Assembly (NCBI GenBank): GCA_027007615.1
Contig: JALTFB010000030.1
Span: forward strand, 1 to 27,001
Source of the DNA: Candidatus Shapirobacteria bacterium
GTDB taxonomy: Bacteria > Patescibacteriota > Microgenomatia > UBA12405 > UBA6130
Reading direction: 5' to 3'
DNA length: 27,001 nucleotides
The first letter of the stretch is position 1. The number at the start of each line of letters is the position of its first letter. A program made the position numbers and the translations under genes. Shown piece after piece: positions 1 to 7,043 of this stretch. The notes beneath the pieces were generated by a model. That model saw only the letters and a list, made by a program, of their open reading frames with translations. It had not been told where the DNA came from and did no database searches.

Positions 1-97
1 TTTTCCAAAGATAACGTTCCCGCAAGACTTTTATCGCCTGCTTGCTCCACTCCCCCCGCGGCCAAGATTTGGGCGCGTCATGCTTGATTTTAGTCAT
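1..97 (-). CDS. Class II (B12-dependent) ribonucleotide reductase, N-terminal fragment
   Basis: The gene starts with ATG at 97-95 and runs off the left edge, so only about 32 codons are visible. The translation contains W-S-K-Q-A-I-K-V-L-R-E-R-Y-L-W-K, which matches the usual N-terminal pattern of adenosylcobalamin-dependent RNR catalytic subunits (a helix followed by VLxxRYLxK). The ATG overlaps the TGA of nrdR (ATGA), and AAGGAGGT inside the end of nrdR (101-108) is a good Shine-Dalgarno site, so the two genes should be translationally coupled. RNR reduces ribonucleotides to deoxyribonucleotides, and NrdR is its usual repressor, which supports the call. The class (II rather than I) is a likely reading of the N-terminus, not proved by this fragment. 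Confidence 0.7.
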   Translation of the reverse strand, partial: MTKIKHDAPKSWPRGEWSKQAIKVLRERYLWK

Positions 98-540
98 TTG
101 ACCTCCTTAAGGACATTTTCAAAATCGGCAACGCTTTCCATATCCAAATAAACGCTGGCGAAACGCAAGTAAGCGATTTTGTCAATCTTGCGCAGCCGGT
201 TCATAATCATCCGGCCGATATCGCGCGAAGGAACGGCTGTTTTTTTGCGGTTAAGCAGTTTCATTTCAATTTCATCGGCAATTTCTTGGATGTTCCCATC
301 TTCCACCGGCCGTTTCCAACAAGCCTTGCGGACACCGCGAATTATTTTTTGGGGATCAAACAATTCGCTCCGGCCGTCTTTTTTGATTACTTTCAAGTCA
401 ATATTGCCTATCCTTTCGTAGGTGGTAAAACGCTTATGGCAACGTTGGCATTCGCGCCGCCGCCGGGTTACCCGCCCCTCCTCGGTATCCCGGGACTCTA
501 GAACCGTGCTCTGGTTATAGCCACAATATGGACAAATCAT
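94..540 (-). CDS. nrdR: Transcriptional repressor NrdR
   Basis: A 148-residue protein of the normal family length. A zinc ribbon is formed by C3-x2-C6 and C31-x2-C34 with the typical run of arginines between them (RVTRRRRECQRCHKRFTTYE), followed by an ATP-cone domain from about residue 49 to 139 (VIKKDGRSELFDPQKI). NrdR senses ATP/dATP through the cone and represses ribonucleotide reductase genes by binding paired NrdR boxes. Here it is the first gene of an operon with the RNR gene, which it overlaps by ATGA. Two 16-bp NrdR-box-like sites lie directly upstream, so autoregulation of the whole operon is likely. There is no clear Shine-Dalgarno site before the ATG at 540-538; the predicted leader is only about 24 bases. 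Confidence 0.96.
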   Translation of the reverse strand: MICPYCGYNQSTVLESRDTEEGRVTRRRRECQRCHKRFTTYERIGNIDLKVIKKDGRSELFDPQKIIRGVRKACWKRPVEDGNIQEIADEIEMKLLNRKKTAVPSRDIGRMIMNRLRKIDKIAYLRFASVYLDMESVADFENVLKEVK

Positions 541-545
541 TTATA

Positions 546-599
546 ACACCATAACTAGCGTACCGTCCCCAATTTAACCTCTACACATAGTGTTGTCAA
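546..599 (-). promoter_or_regulatory. nrdR promoter with two NrdR boxes
   Basis: Read on the minus strand: -35 TTGACA (599-594), 17-bp spacer, -10 TAAATT (576-571). Box 1, ACACTATGTGTAGAGG (593-578), fills the -35/-10 spacer. Box 2, ACGCTAGTTATGGTGT (561-546), covers the predicted transcription start. Each matches about 12 of 16 positions of the known NrdR box (ACACWATATMTWGTGT style), and they are separated by exactly 16 bp, giving a 32-bp repeat distance or about three helical turns, as in known NrdR operators. Confidence 0.75.
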
Positions 600-857
600 C
601 CCCCAATTAAAACATCAGAAGTGATAAAAATAGAACAACCCCTAAAGAATAACCAAATTCCAAATTACAATTTCCAAACAAATCTCAAATTACAATTTCC
701 AAATTTCAAAACGCTAGTAGATGGTGGATTTTTTTCTATCATCTATAATCCATGATCTATGATCCAAGTTCTAAGTTACAAGCTCCAATGACCTAGCTCC
801 TAGATGTTGAGTTTCAAATGAATATGAACACCCTCTACTAGTAGTTATCAACATCTC
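600..857. repeat. Degenerate AT-rich short-repeat tract
   Basis: No gene is seen. The stretch contains degenerate tandem text such as AAATTCCAAATTACAATTTCC (about 655-712), followed by ATGATCCA/ATGATCTA words (about 740-765) and AAGTTCTAAGTTACAAGCTCC (about 766-787). Similar words recur in almost every other intergenic gap of the window (for example 1020-1045, 1935-1970, 11097-11137, 12770-12800, 16620-16720, 19850-19875). Confidence 0.7.
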
Positions 858-1009
858 GTCATCCTGATTTTTTGACGAAGTCAAAAAGTTCAGGATCTTC
901 AGTGGGTGGTGAACCAACAACAAAAGTGACTGCCCAACCAGCTAAGGATGTTGAGTCCCCCAGGCCCCTTCGCACCCTCAGGGGTGGGGCGGGCAAGTTC
1001 AGGATGACG
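858..1009 (+). repeat. Palindromic repeat R1, copy 1
   Basis: Starts with GTCATCCTGA and ends with TTCAGGATGAC. Hairpin A is ATCCTGA-TTTTTGAC / GTCAAAAA-TTCAGGAT. The second half differs from other copies: it carries a G/C-rich module (CCCCCAGGCCCCTTCGC, then CTCAGGGGTGGGG) that is also found in copy 9 at 19698-19840. Confidence 0.8.
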
Positions 1010-1060
1010 GGGTGAATACCAAGTTCCAAGCTCCAAGCTCTAATGACTAAATACTCTTCT

Positions 1061-1123
1061 TGCCGGCAATTCCTCAACACCGGGAGATGCCCTTGGCAAC
1101 TCACCGGTGTTTCCCTTGCCGGC
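1061..1123 (+). repeat. Nested-hairpin repeat R2, copy a
   Basis: Stem 1 GCCGGCAA/TTGCCGGC, stem 2 AACACCGG/CCGGTGTT and stem 3 TGCC/GGCA are nested with small unequal internal loops, giving a single imperfect hairpin of about 62 nt. It is preceded by AATGACTAAATACTCTTC and followed by a TTGTTAGTTGTTTG tract, both shared with copy c in the opposite orientation. Confidence 0.85.
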
Positions 1124-1130
1124 CTGTTGT

Positions 1131-1161
1131 TAGTTGTTTGTTGTCAGTTGTCTGTTATAAT
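1131..1161 (+). promoter_or_regulatory. Probable tRNA-cluster promoter
   Basis: TATAAT at 1156-1161 lies 7 bases before the 5' end of tRNA-Trp. The -35 is poor; TTGTTT about 16 bp upstream, inside a TTGTT-rich tract, is the best candidate. The three tRNAs are spaced closely enough for one transcript. Confidence 0.5.
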
Positions 1162-1168
1162 TTATTGT

Positions 1169-1239
1169 AGGTCCGTGGTGAAATGGCATCATAGCGGTCT
1201 CCAAAACCGTCGTTCCAGGTTCGAGTCCTGGCGGACCTG
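1169..1239 (+). tRNA. tRNA-Trp (anticodon CCA)
   Basis: Acceptor AGGTCCG pairs with CGGACCT (1232-1238), discriminator G at 1239. D-stem GTGA/TCAT, anticodon stem GCGGT/ACCGT with loop CTCCAAA, T-arm CCAGG-TTCGAGT-CCTGG. The 3' CCA is not encoded. Confidence 0.97.
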
Positions 1240-1255
1240 CCCTGTTTGCCAGTCC

Positions 1256-1331
1256 GCCTAGGTGGCTCAATTGGCAGAGCAGCCCCCTTGTAAGGGGCAG
1301 GTTGTGGGTTCGAGCCCCACCCTAGGCTCCA
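1256..1331 (+). tRNA. tRNA-Thr (anticodon TGT)
   Basis: Acceptor GCCTAGG pairs with CCTAGGC, discriminator T at 1328. Anticodon loop CTTGTAA gives TGT (threonine, ACA and related codons). T-arm GTGGG-TTCGAGC-CCCAC. A CCA follows at 1329-1331 in the DNA, unlike the two neighbouring tRNAs. Confidence 0.97.
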
Positions 1332-1332
1332 G

Positions 1333-1405
1333 GCCCAGGTAGCTCAGTTGGCAGAGCACTCCCTTGGTAAGGGAAAGGTCGGCGGTTCAAATCCGCCCCT
1401 GGGCT
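1333..1405 (+). tRNA. tRNA-Thr (anticodon GGT)
   Basis: Acceptor GCCCAGG pairs with CCTGGGC, discriminator T at 1405. Anticodon loop TTGGTAA gives GGT (threonine, ACC/ACU). T-arm GGCGG-TTCAAAT-CCGCC. No encoded CCA. It starts one base after the CCA of the previous tRNA, so the three must be cut from a common precursor. Confidence 0.97.
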
Positions 1406-1434
1406 CAAAAATTCCTATAATGCCGAATCTTACC

Positions 1435-1465
1435 AAAAAACAGCCCGCTAAAAAACGGGCTGTTT
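1435..1465 (-). terminator. Terminator of the RRM gene
   Basis: AACAGCCCG / CGGGCTGTT stem (1439-1447 with 1456-1464). The run of T on the minus strand (A1435-A1440) follows the stem, so it fits the RRM transcript best. On the plus strand only a weak TTT follows, but it may also stop tRNA read-through. Confidence 0.8.
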
Positions 1466-1490
1466 ATCCACTTCCACTCACATTCAATAA

Positions 1491-1778
1491 TTAATGCTGT
1501 GGTTGCTGTGACCGATCGGACCGTTCCTCACGGGGACGGGCGACATTGACGACCATTGGTCGACCTTGTAAATCTTGCCCGTTCAAAGCTTTAATTGCTT
1601 TGTCGGCGTCTTCTTGTGATTCCATTTCGACAAAAGCGAAGCCGCGCGAACGCCCTGAATAACGGTCGGTAACTACTTGAGCAGAAACTACTTTACCAAC
1701 GGTGGCGAATTTAGCGCCAAGGTCATCCGAAGTTACACCCCAAGCGAGATTGCCTACGTATAAGCGGATTGTAGCCAT
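1491..1778 (-). CDS. RRM-domain RNA-binding protein
   Basis: A 95-residue single RNA recognition motif. RNP2 is LYVGNL (residues 6-11) and RNP1 is RGFAFVEM (45-52), with the aromatic residues used to stack on RNA present. A short basic, glutamine-rich tail follows (RPREERSDRSQQPQH). I start at ATG 1778-1776 because GGAGG (1791-1787) lies 8 bases upstream; the longer TTG start at 1799 would place this Shine-Dalgarno site inside the coding region. Bacterial proteins of this size are often cold-induced RNA chaperones; its target here is unknown. The gene is alone, has a leader of roughly 100 bases with possible regulatory folding, and ends at a strong terminator. Confidence 0.93.
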   Translation of the reverse strand: MATIRLYVGNLAWGVTSDDLGAKFATVGKVVSAQVVTDRYSGRSRGFAFVEMESQEDADKAIKALNGQDLQGRPMVVNVARPREERSDRSQQPQH

Positions 1779-1784
1779 TTTTTT

Positions 1785-1886
1785 CCCCTCCTTTCTCAAT
1801 CTCTGCCTTACTGGAGGAAAAACTGTCAGGAAACTGAGCAGTCAACTTACCAAGCCGGCCGAGAAAACCAATAACAACAGAGTATA
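1785..1886 (-). promoter_or_regulatory. Leader of RRM gene with possible SD-sequestering fold
   Basis: A TATACT -10 candidate lies near 1881-1886 (-35 unclear). On the minus strand the leader holds an 8-bp hairpin ACTG-c-TCAG-TTTC-CTGA-CAGT (1842-1822). Just after it, TTTTTCCTCC (1822-1813) is complementary to the Shine-Dalgarno region GGAGG-gg-AAAAA (1791 downward). Pairing these would hide the ribosome site. The complementarity is seen; the regulatory role is inferred. Confidence 0.45.
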
Positions 1887-1992
1887 ACATAAAAAATATT
1901 TTCCTGTTTTAAACAACCGGCCAAACTTTAAATCCCAATTCTCAAATCACAAATTTCCAAACACTAAACAAATATTGATATTACCATGATTT
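1887..1992. other. Intergenic AT-rich spacer
   Basis: No gene seen. Contains words of the AATTCTCAAATCACAAATTTCC type, part of the same degenerate repeat vocabulary as other gaps. Confidence 0.5.
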
Positions 1993-1995
1993 ATC

Positions 1996-2123
1996 GCCGG
2001 CAAGGGAAACAGAAATTCATTAAACATTGGAATATTTTGAAACCAAGATTGGCCCGTTGTTTGTTGTTTGTTGGTTGTTGTTAGTTATTGTCTGGCCTCT
2101 CCCGGTGTTGAGGAATTGCCGGC
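1996..2123 (-). repeat. R2 repeat with replaced core (variant copy e)
   Basis: The two ends match R2 in minus orientation: GCCGGCAAGGGAAACA at the left and CTCCCGGTGTTGAGGAATTG + CCGGC at the right. The middle (ACCGGTGAGTTGCCAAAGGC in copy c) is missing and about 85 bp of other sequence is there, including ATTGGAATATTTTGAAACC and a TTGTTTGTTG tract. The first 67 bp recur almost exactly at 19891-19957. Confidence 0.75.
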
Positions 2124-2138
2124 CAACGGACTGGAATT

Positions 2139-5100
2139 TTAGCTCTTGCTGGCAGTTTTGCGGCGGATATTGGCCCTAGCCATAGACAATAAAATGGTTA
2201 CAAATTCGGGAGTGTAATCTTTAAAGCCAAAAATGGCGTGAATTAACTCATGGTCCATGGTAACGGCTAATTTTCTCGGCTGGCTTAATATGCCCTCGTT
2301 AATGCCAATACGCCCTTTTGTGTGCAGGCCATTATAGCCAACTTCTACCGGAGAAATAAAAAGCGCATTTTCGGCCGTGATCTGTTTGGAATTCCCCCAA
2401 AAACGCAGCCTCTTCTCTACGCTTTCCCTATCTTCCGGCTTTGGAAAGGCATTTCTCAGAAAAAGAGGGTCTGTATTCTTTAAGAAGTTTAACGTCTCTC
2501 TGATGGAACGGGCGCTGGCAGCGGCTACTTCCGCCAGCTGGCGAGCAACATCACGGGGAGCAGAAATCCTTTTATCAGAAAGTTTTTTTACATATTCCTC
2601 GGCGGTGGGGAGCAAAGCCGCCCAGTCATAATAACGATTGGGAGGAACTTCCAAGAGATGGCCGCTAAGATGCTCAACATTGCTAAAAACAAAAATCTTA
2701 CTATTCCTCTCTTCTTCCAACTGCCGCCTATAATCGCCCGAAGCTTCTTGAGATTTTAACCCCCTATCGATCGACGCAATTGACCTCATTATATTTCCTT
2801 GCGAATGAATAAAATAATCGCCAATTTCTTGCCAATACGCCTCGCGCCACCAAGGAGAACTGGCGGCCCGAGAAATATCCCCTAAACGCTGGCCAGAAGA
2901 AGGTAAATTTCCCAAATTCAAATCTTTCTTGGAAAATGAGGGAATGATCCCCTGAGCCATCCTTAAAAAATTCGGGTTTTCCTTGATAGCATGGAGAACT
3001 AGGCGCGGGTATTCATCGCCGCGGCAATGCTCCACAATATAACCCAGATATTTTTTCACCTTTTCTTCATCGGGATGGTCGCGGTCACGGCTGTCGGTTA
3101 CGTCGGGGAAATTATAACCAAATTCCAACCAGGGAACTTTATCCACAAAAAGCCCGTTTTCATAAACCGCCCCCGGTTCGTTAGGGAGAACTTCAATAGG
3201 GCCAATAGCTATGCTGTTGTTTTCTTCTTTTTTTCTTAAGGAGAGGATATACCGGCTTAAGCCGCCGCGGCCGTTTTTATCTTTACGGCGGGAGTCAAAA
3301 GCCTTTAGCCATCGCTGCCACTCTTCACTTTCCAGATCACCGCCATCCGGCAGCCGCAAAATCGTAGCCGAAACCGGACCGGATTGCCATCTCCCGACCT
3401 TCTCGCTTTGCAAATCAAAAACAACTCTTTGGTCGTCAACCTGCTTGCCTTTATCGATAAACGTCTCTCTTATTTTCCCGACTTGGGCAGTCCAACGGCG
3501 CGGCTGGCCCTGATATTCCGCTTGAGACGAAAAGCTAAGCTCTAGACCATTTCTAGCTGCTGCCGCCGCGATTAATTTCTGCCCTTCACCGTATTTGCCG
3601 GCAAAAAAGGGATTGTTGCTTTTACTCGTCCGGCCCATTATTCCCAATCCATCGGGAGAATAACCATCACCATTGTCGGTTATTTTAAAGCCTACAATTT
3701 GGTCTTCGGCGGTAAGCTTTTCTTCCCGCACCCAACGGCGCTTCCTGCCTTGGCGAACTTCGTAGTAAAGTTCGACTTTGCCGTTGCTGCCAAAGGCGGC
3801 ATCCCTATGGTTCTGAACGATATCTTCAAAGACATGAACAGGATCATCCCACTTCCCGGCCCCATAATCAACGGGCAAAGGCGTTTTAATTATTCCCCCT
3901 GGCTTCTCCATTTGGGGACTTTCTGAAGATATCGGTAAAGTGATCTCTGCTTCAGAAAGTCTTTCCTGAAAAACTCTAACGGCTGATTTTGTCGCTGTGC
4001 CAATTAGTGGAGAAACCAAGCAATTATTCTCTATCCTTATCCCACTTCTCCAATAAGTAAAATCATAATCGCTAAAATCCGGCGCGCCGTTTTTCTCAAC
4101 TCTTATCACCCTGTCGCGGTAGCGGACAAACTTCTCCTTACCAATTTTAATAGTGGCATTCGGAGGGAAGTATTGGGGGACAAAAAGAAAACCGCCGGCG
4201 CTGTAAATATCTTTTCCTTGGAATTTATAGCCGGTGGCAAGCTTTTTCAAAGGCTGCCTGATAACCGACAGCCGGCCGCTGGGAATTTGGCCGGGGCGGT
4301 AAGTTTCGTCCTGGGGGCGAAAAATTATCACTTCCTCATCGCTTTTTGACGAGTGGACAATCACTCTCCCAAGGAGAGCCTCGTATATTGCGGTCCTATA
4401 CATTTCCGGCAAATCGGGCAAGCGATCAACGAACTCTTCCATTTTTAAACTATAATGAAAAAGCTCAAGCGTCGTGGCTGCGTCATAATAAAGGGTGGCT
4501 TTTTCATCCAAAGCTAAAGAGCGTGCTTCTTGTTTGCTCCGCGCCAGCAAACTTTCCCGGGAACGGGGAAGCGCCGGCATCGCCTCAGCCGCCTGAAAAT
4601 TCTCTGCACCTTCGGGCAAAGTGGCTGCGAGAAGTTTCTGGGCCTTTCTTTGGCTGCTTATTAGAACCGCCGTCTGATCAAAAAGCTCCCTCTCTTGATC
4701 CCGGGCGGCGAGCAGATAAACCTCCATCTGCCTTTGCCAACGCTTTCTCCTCAATGGCGGATAACCCCACTCTAAATCTTTCTTAATTGTTGCCGCCTCA
4801 ACAGCCAAGAAAAATTTATGGGTTCGAGAATTAAATCTTAAGCTTAAAGGATCTTTCCCGTTAGAAGCGCGCAAATATTGCGACGGGTCCAAATTAAATT
4901 TTCCCTCCGAAAGGTTAGCCGCTTTATACATTCTCTTCAATTCTTGCAAAGCATTCTTATAAAGAGGGCGAATTTCTTCGGTGTTTTCTACTTCCGCCGT
5001 GGCATAACGGTCTTGGAGGTCGGGGTTTTCTCCAGCATAATTCAGCGAGTAGAGCTCAAATTTATTACCGTGGAATTCACTTATCTTACGGCAAGCATCG

Positions 5101-6659
5101 GGTGACAAAACCATCCTGCTGCGAATAATATTGGCACCGGCGTCTCTCAAGTGCTCTAATAATGGATTGTTTCCCATATACTTATAAGCAATTACATTCA
5201 CCCTTCCGGTTTCCACTCCTATGGCTGAGGGAAGAACCTTTATAAGGGCCACCGCCGTTCTGCTAATTTGGCTGTCCGAAGATAACGAGGAATATTCGAG
5301 TAATTCCTCTACCGCCCCTTCCTCAGCAGCCGCAAGAGAAAACCCTCTAAAGATAGAGAAAGTCCCCTCCGCTAGTTTTCTAAGGAGGCGAGGAGAATTA
5401 GTGCGCAACCAAGTTCTCTTAATAATTTTATCCGCCGCTTCAGAATTTAAAGCTTTTCTGTCCCTTCCTGCCAGAGCGGCTTTCGGCAAATCATAGGAAA
5501 AACCTAATTCCTCTACTTCGCCCACTTTAATTCCCTGGACATATTGGGAATGGGAATCTTCCCCGATTCCCGCTAATTCCGCCCCCAGCGCCGGGGGCGG
5601 ATAATAATACTTACGAGAGGAATACGCCAAAAAATTCTCACCCAATCCCTCATCAAGTCGCGGATCCATTGTTCCGACAAATTTTTCTCGAAATTCAGAA
5701 GTAGCTCTATCAAATTCTATACGCGTGCTTGATCCCAAATTATTTTTTTGGGCAACAGTCGCCTGAGAGATATCCACCTCCACGCCTTTCAACCTCACGT
5801 TGCCTCTTTTATCTACGGTCGGCCTTTGCTTCCAGGCTCGGATATGCCCATCTTCGGCCCGATAAAATGATTTTTGCTGTATTTGCCCGCCATTTCTCAA
5901 AACGCTGGCCATATTTAATTTCAAGCCCTCGCCATATTGTCCTGCCATAGAGGGGCGCCGCTTAGTGCTCTTATAATACCAATCTAATTTGGGATCAAAA
6001 CCCGAACCCCGATCGCTCATTTCCACCCCTACAATCTGGTATCTAAAATCCGACTCTAAAGAGGTTTTTTGGGGAAAAGTCTTTTCTCTATATTCCGGTA
6101 AAGAAAAATGCTCTAAATCAACCCACCGCCTTTTGCCCGTCAAACGGTCAAAAACTCTATAACGGATTTGGGGCGGAGGAATTTTGGGGGCAACGGCTTC
6201 TTTTATCTTATCCATATCCACATCGCCTTCTCCCCGGCGATACCCCTCTTTTATAGGCAAAGTCCGGCAATAATAATTAAATGCTTCCCTGGTTTCTTCG
6301 GGATCGGGTTCTCGGCTTTTCCCTTCTTCCGTTGCCGGACTCTCAAGGTATTTCTTATACATAAGAAGCATATTCCCAAATCTCTCCAACTCTTTTGTTT
6401 GGCGGTCATCTAACTCTTCCAGGTTAACTATGCGCCCCACGGATTCCTCAATCCAGCGGTCCAAATTAGCATCGGAATGGTTCTGGTAAAAATCGCGGGC
6501 GGTTTGTTCGGGAGTCCAAGTTTTCCGGCCGTGTTCGACGTCTGTGCCGCTTCGCTCACCGGGAATTTTTCTTACCTCGATCACTTGGTTTTCTTCTTTC
6601 GGAAAACCATAGCCTCGCGACCTCCAATTGCTTTCTACTGCATCTATATCATCAATCAT
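2139..6659 (-). CDS. Giant protein with two GHKL-like ATPase modules and a C-terminal HELIH motif
   Basis: 1506 residues. Module 1 (about 45-430) has DFYQNHSDA (D56, N60, D63), SDRGSGF (D216) and GQYGEGLKL (240-248). Module 2 (about 935-1225) has DIVQNHRDA (D946, N950, D953), TDNGDGY (D995) and GKYGEGQKL (1021-1029). These match the N-box, G1 and G2 loops of the GHKL fold (Hsp90, MutL, MORC, histidine kinases), with Asp where Glu is usual four residues before the N-box Asn. Both modules are followed by a similar segment, LxFxY(D/N)xP then RDR (385-401 and 1178-1193), so this is an internal duplication. About 500 residues of unrecognised, mostly helical sequence separate them. The end carries TMDHELIHAIFG (1467-1478), an HExxH zinc-peptidase signature. 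No signal peptide or membrane span is seen, so it is probably cytoplasmic. No Shine-Dalgarno site; the ATG follows an extended -10 by 27 bases. I do not recognise the whole architecture; function unknown. Confidence 0.85.
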   Translation of the reverse strand: MIDDIDAVESNWRSRGYGFPKEENQVIEVRKIPGERSGTDVEHGRKTWTPEQTARDFYQNHSDANLDRWIEESVGRIVNLEELDDRQTKELERFGNMLLMYKKYLESPATEEGKSREPDPEETREAFNYYCRTLPIKEGYRRGEGDVDMDKIKEAVAPKIPPPQIRYRVFDRLTGKRRWVDLEHFSLPEYREKTFPQKTSLESDFRYQIVGVEMSDRGSGFDPKLDWYYKSTKRRPSMAGQYGEGLKLNMASVLRNGGQIQQKSFYRAEDGHIRAWKQRPTVDKRGNVRLKGVEVDISQATVAQKNNLGSSTRIEFDRATSEFREKFVGTMDPRLDEGLGENFLAYSSRKYYYPPPALGAELAGIGEDSHSQYVQGIKVGEVEELGFSYDLPKAALAGRDRKALNSEAADKIIKRTWLRTNSPRLLRKLAEGTFSIFRGFSLAAAEEGAVEELLEYSSLSSDSQISRTAVALIKVLPSAIGVETGRVNVIAYKYMGNNPLLEHLRDAGANIIRSRMVLSPDACRKISEFHGNKFELYSLNYAGENPDLQDRYATAEVENTEEIRPLYKNALQELKRMYKAANLSEGKFNLDPSQYLRASNGKDPLSLRFNSRTHKFFLAVEAATIKKDLEWGYPPLRRKRWQRQMEVYLLAARDQERELFDQTAVLISSQRKAQKLLAATLPEGAENFQAAEAMPALPRSRESLLARSKQEARSLALDEKATLYYDAATTLELFHYSLKMEEFVDRLPDLPEMYRTAIYEALLGRVIVHSSKSDEEVIIFRPQDETYRPGQIPSGRLSVIRQPLKKLATGYKFQGKDIYSAGGFLFVPQYFPPNATIKIGKEKFVRYRDRVIRVEKNGAPDFSDYDFTYWRSGIRIENNCLVSPLIGTATKSAVRVFQERLSEAEITLPISSESPQMEKPGGIIKTPLPVDYGAGKWDDPVHVFEDIVQNHRDAAFGSNGKVELYYEVRQGRKRRWVREEKLTAEDQIVGFKITDNGDGYSPDGLGIMGRTSKSNNPFFAGKYGEGQKLIAAAAARNGLELSFSSQAEYQGQPRRWTAQVGKIRETFIDKGKQVDDQRVVFDLQSEKVGRWQSGPVSATILRLPDGGDLESEEWQRWLKAFDSRRKDKNGRGGLSRYILSLRKKEENNSIAIGPIEVLPNEPGAVYENGLFVDKVPWLEFGYNFPDVTDSRDRDHPDEEKVKKYLGYIVEHCRGDEYPRLVLHAIKENPNFLRMAQGIIPSFSKKDLNLGNLPSSGQRLGDISRAASSPWWREAYWQEIGDYFIHSQGNIMRSIASIDRGLKSQEASGDYRRQLEEERNSKIFVFSNVEHLSGHLLEVPPNRYYDWAALLPTAEEYVKKLSDKRISAPRDVARQLAEVAAASARSIRETLNFLKNTDPLFLRNAFPKPEDRESVEKRLRFWGNSKQITAENALFISPVEVGYNGLHTKGRIGINEGILSQPRKLAVTMDHELIHAIFGFKDYTPEFVTILLSMARANIRRKTASKS

Positions 6660-6686
6660 TTTTTATAAAAAATTGTTTACTTATCA

Positions 6687-6695
6687 ATTCTAGCA
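6687..6695 (-). promoter_or_regulatory. Extended -10 of the GHKL gene
   Basis: On the minus strand TGC-TAGAAT, an extended -10, sits in the context AACCGTGCTAGAAT. The tyrS promoter has the near-identical AACCGTGCTATAAT. The -35 is weak. The leader would be about 20 bases with no ribosome site. Confidence 0.55.
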
Positions 6696-6732
6696 CGGTT
6701 TGCCAAAAAGATGTTAACCTATCCCATAACTA

Positions 6733-6761
6733 TTGACAATGAGTCTTAACGGTGCTATACT
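6733..6761 (+). promoter_or_regulatory. Consensus-like sigma70 promoter
   Basis: TTGACA (6733-6738), 17-bp spacer, TATACT (6756-6761). This is the best -35/-10 pair in the window. Predicted transcription start near 6768, at the foot of the first leader hairpin. Confidence 0.8.
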
Positions 6762-6766
6762 TGCTT

Positions 6767-7043
6767 ATTAATTAGGAGAGTAATAAAGAAGAGAATCCAA
6801 AGAGCTGGATTAATTATTAATTCTTCTTATTACTATTTCTGCTAATTAATAATAATTTTCTTGCACTTTTACAACATATCTTGTTTCCCTTTCTCTCTCT
6901 CCTTTCTCCCTAGCTACCCGAGTGGATAGCTCTTTGAACATTATTGGCTAATCCGTTAATCAACTGATCGGTTAAATAATGTTTAGGGAGCTATCCAATC
7001 GGGGGTGGCTAAAGTTTTTTTGAAAAAAGAAAAGGAGAGGACG
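6767..7043 (+). ncRNA. Highly structured leader RNA with attenuator-like hairpin
   Basis: About 275 nt between promoter and start codon. Hairpin I (6767-6850): ATTAATTAG/CTAATTAAT, then AGTAATAA(a)GAAGA/TCTTCTTATTACT, then AATCC/GGATT. Hairpin II (6911-7011): a 21-bp lower stem (6911-6932 with 6988-7011; one mismatch, a 2-nt bulge), then AACATTATT/AATAATGTT, then TAA(t)CCG/CGGTTA. Seven T follow at 7015-7021, as in an intrinsic terminator. A pyrimidine tract between the hairpins (CTCTCCTTT, 6897-6905) is a perfect 9-bp complement of the Shine-Dalgarno region AAAGGAGAG (7031-7039). The RNA may therefore end early as a stable small RNA, or control the microprotein by attenuation or ribosome-site masking. 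It matches no RNA class I can recall (not tmRNA, SRP RNA, RNase P RNA or a T-box). Confidence 0.6.

Noticed and set aside
1061..1123. R2 considered as an integron attC site
   Set aside because: The nested hairpin looks similar in shape, but the conserved attC core (GTTRRRY/RYYYAAC) is absent, and no integrase gene is in view.
858..1261. ORFs at 859-1104 and 1043-1261
   Set aside because: They run through R1, R2 and tRNA-Trp sequence; no ribosome site and biased, repeat-derived residues.
2238..2271. HELIH considered as part of a metzincin peptidase
   Set aside because: After HELIH the next Gly and Asp are one position off the HExxHxxGxxH/D pattern, so only a general HExxH zinc site is claimed.
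7005..7043. Longer GTG start for the microprotein
   Set aside because: It would lie inside the lower stem of hairpin II without a ribosome site, and the added residues are coded by the T-run and Shine-Dalgarno region.
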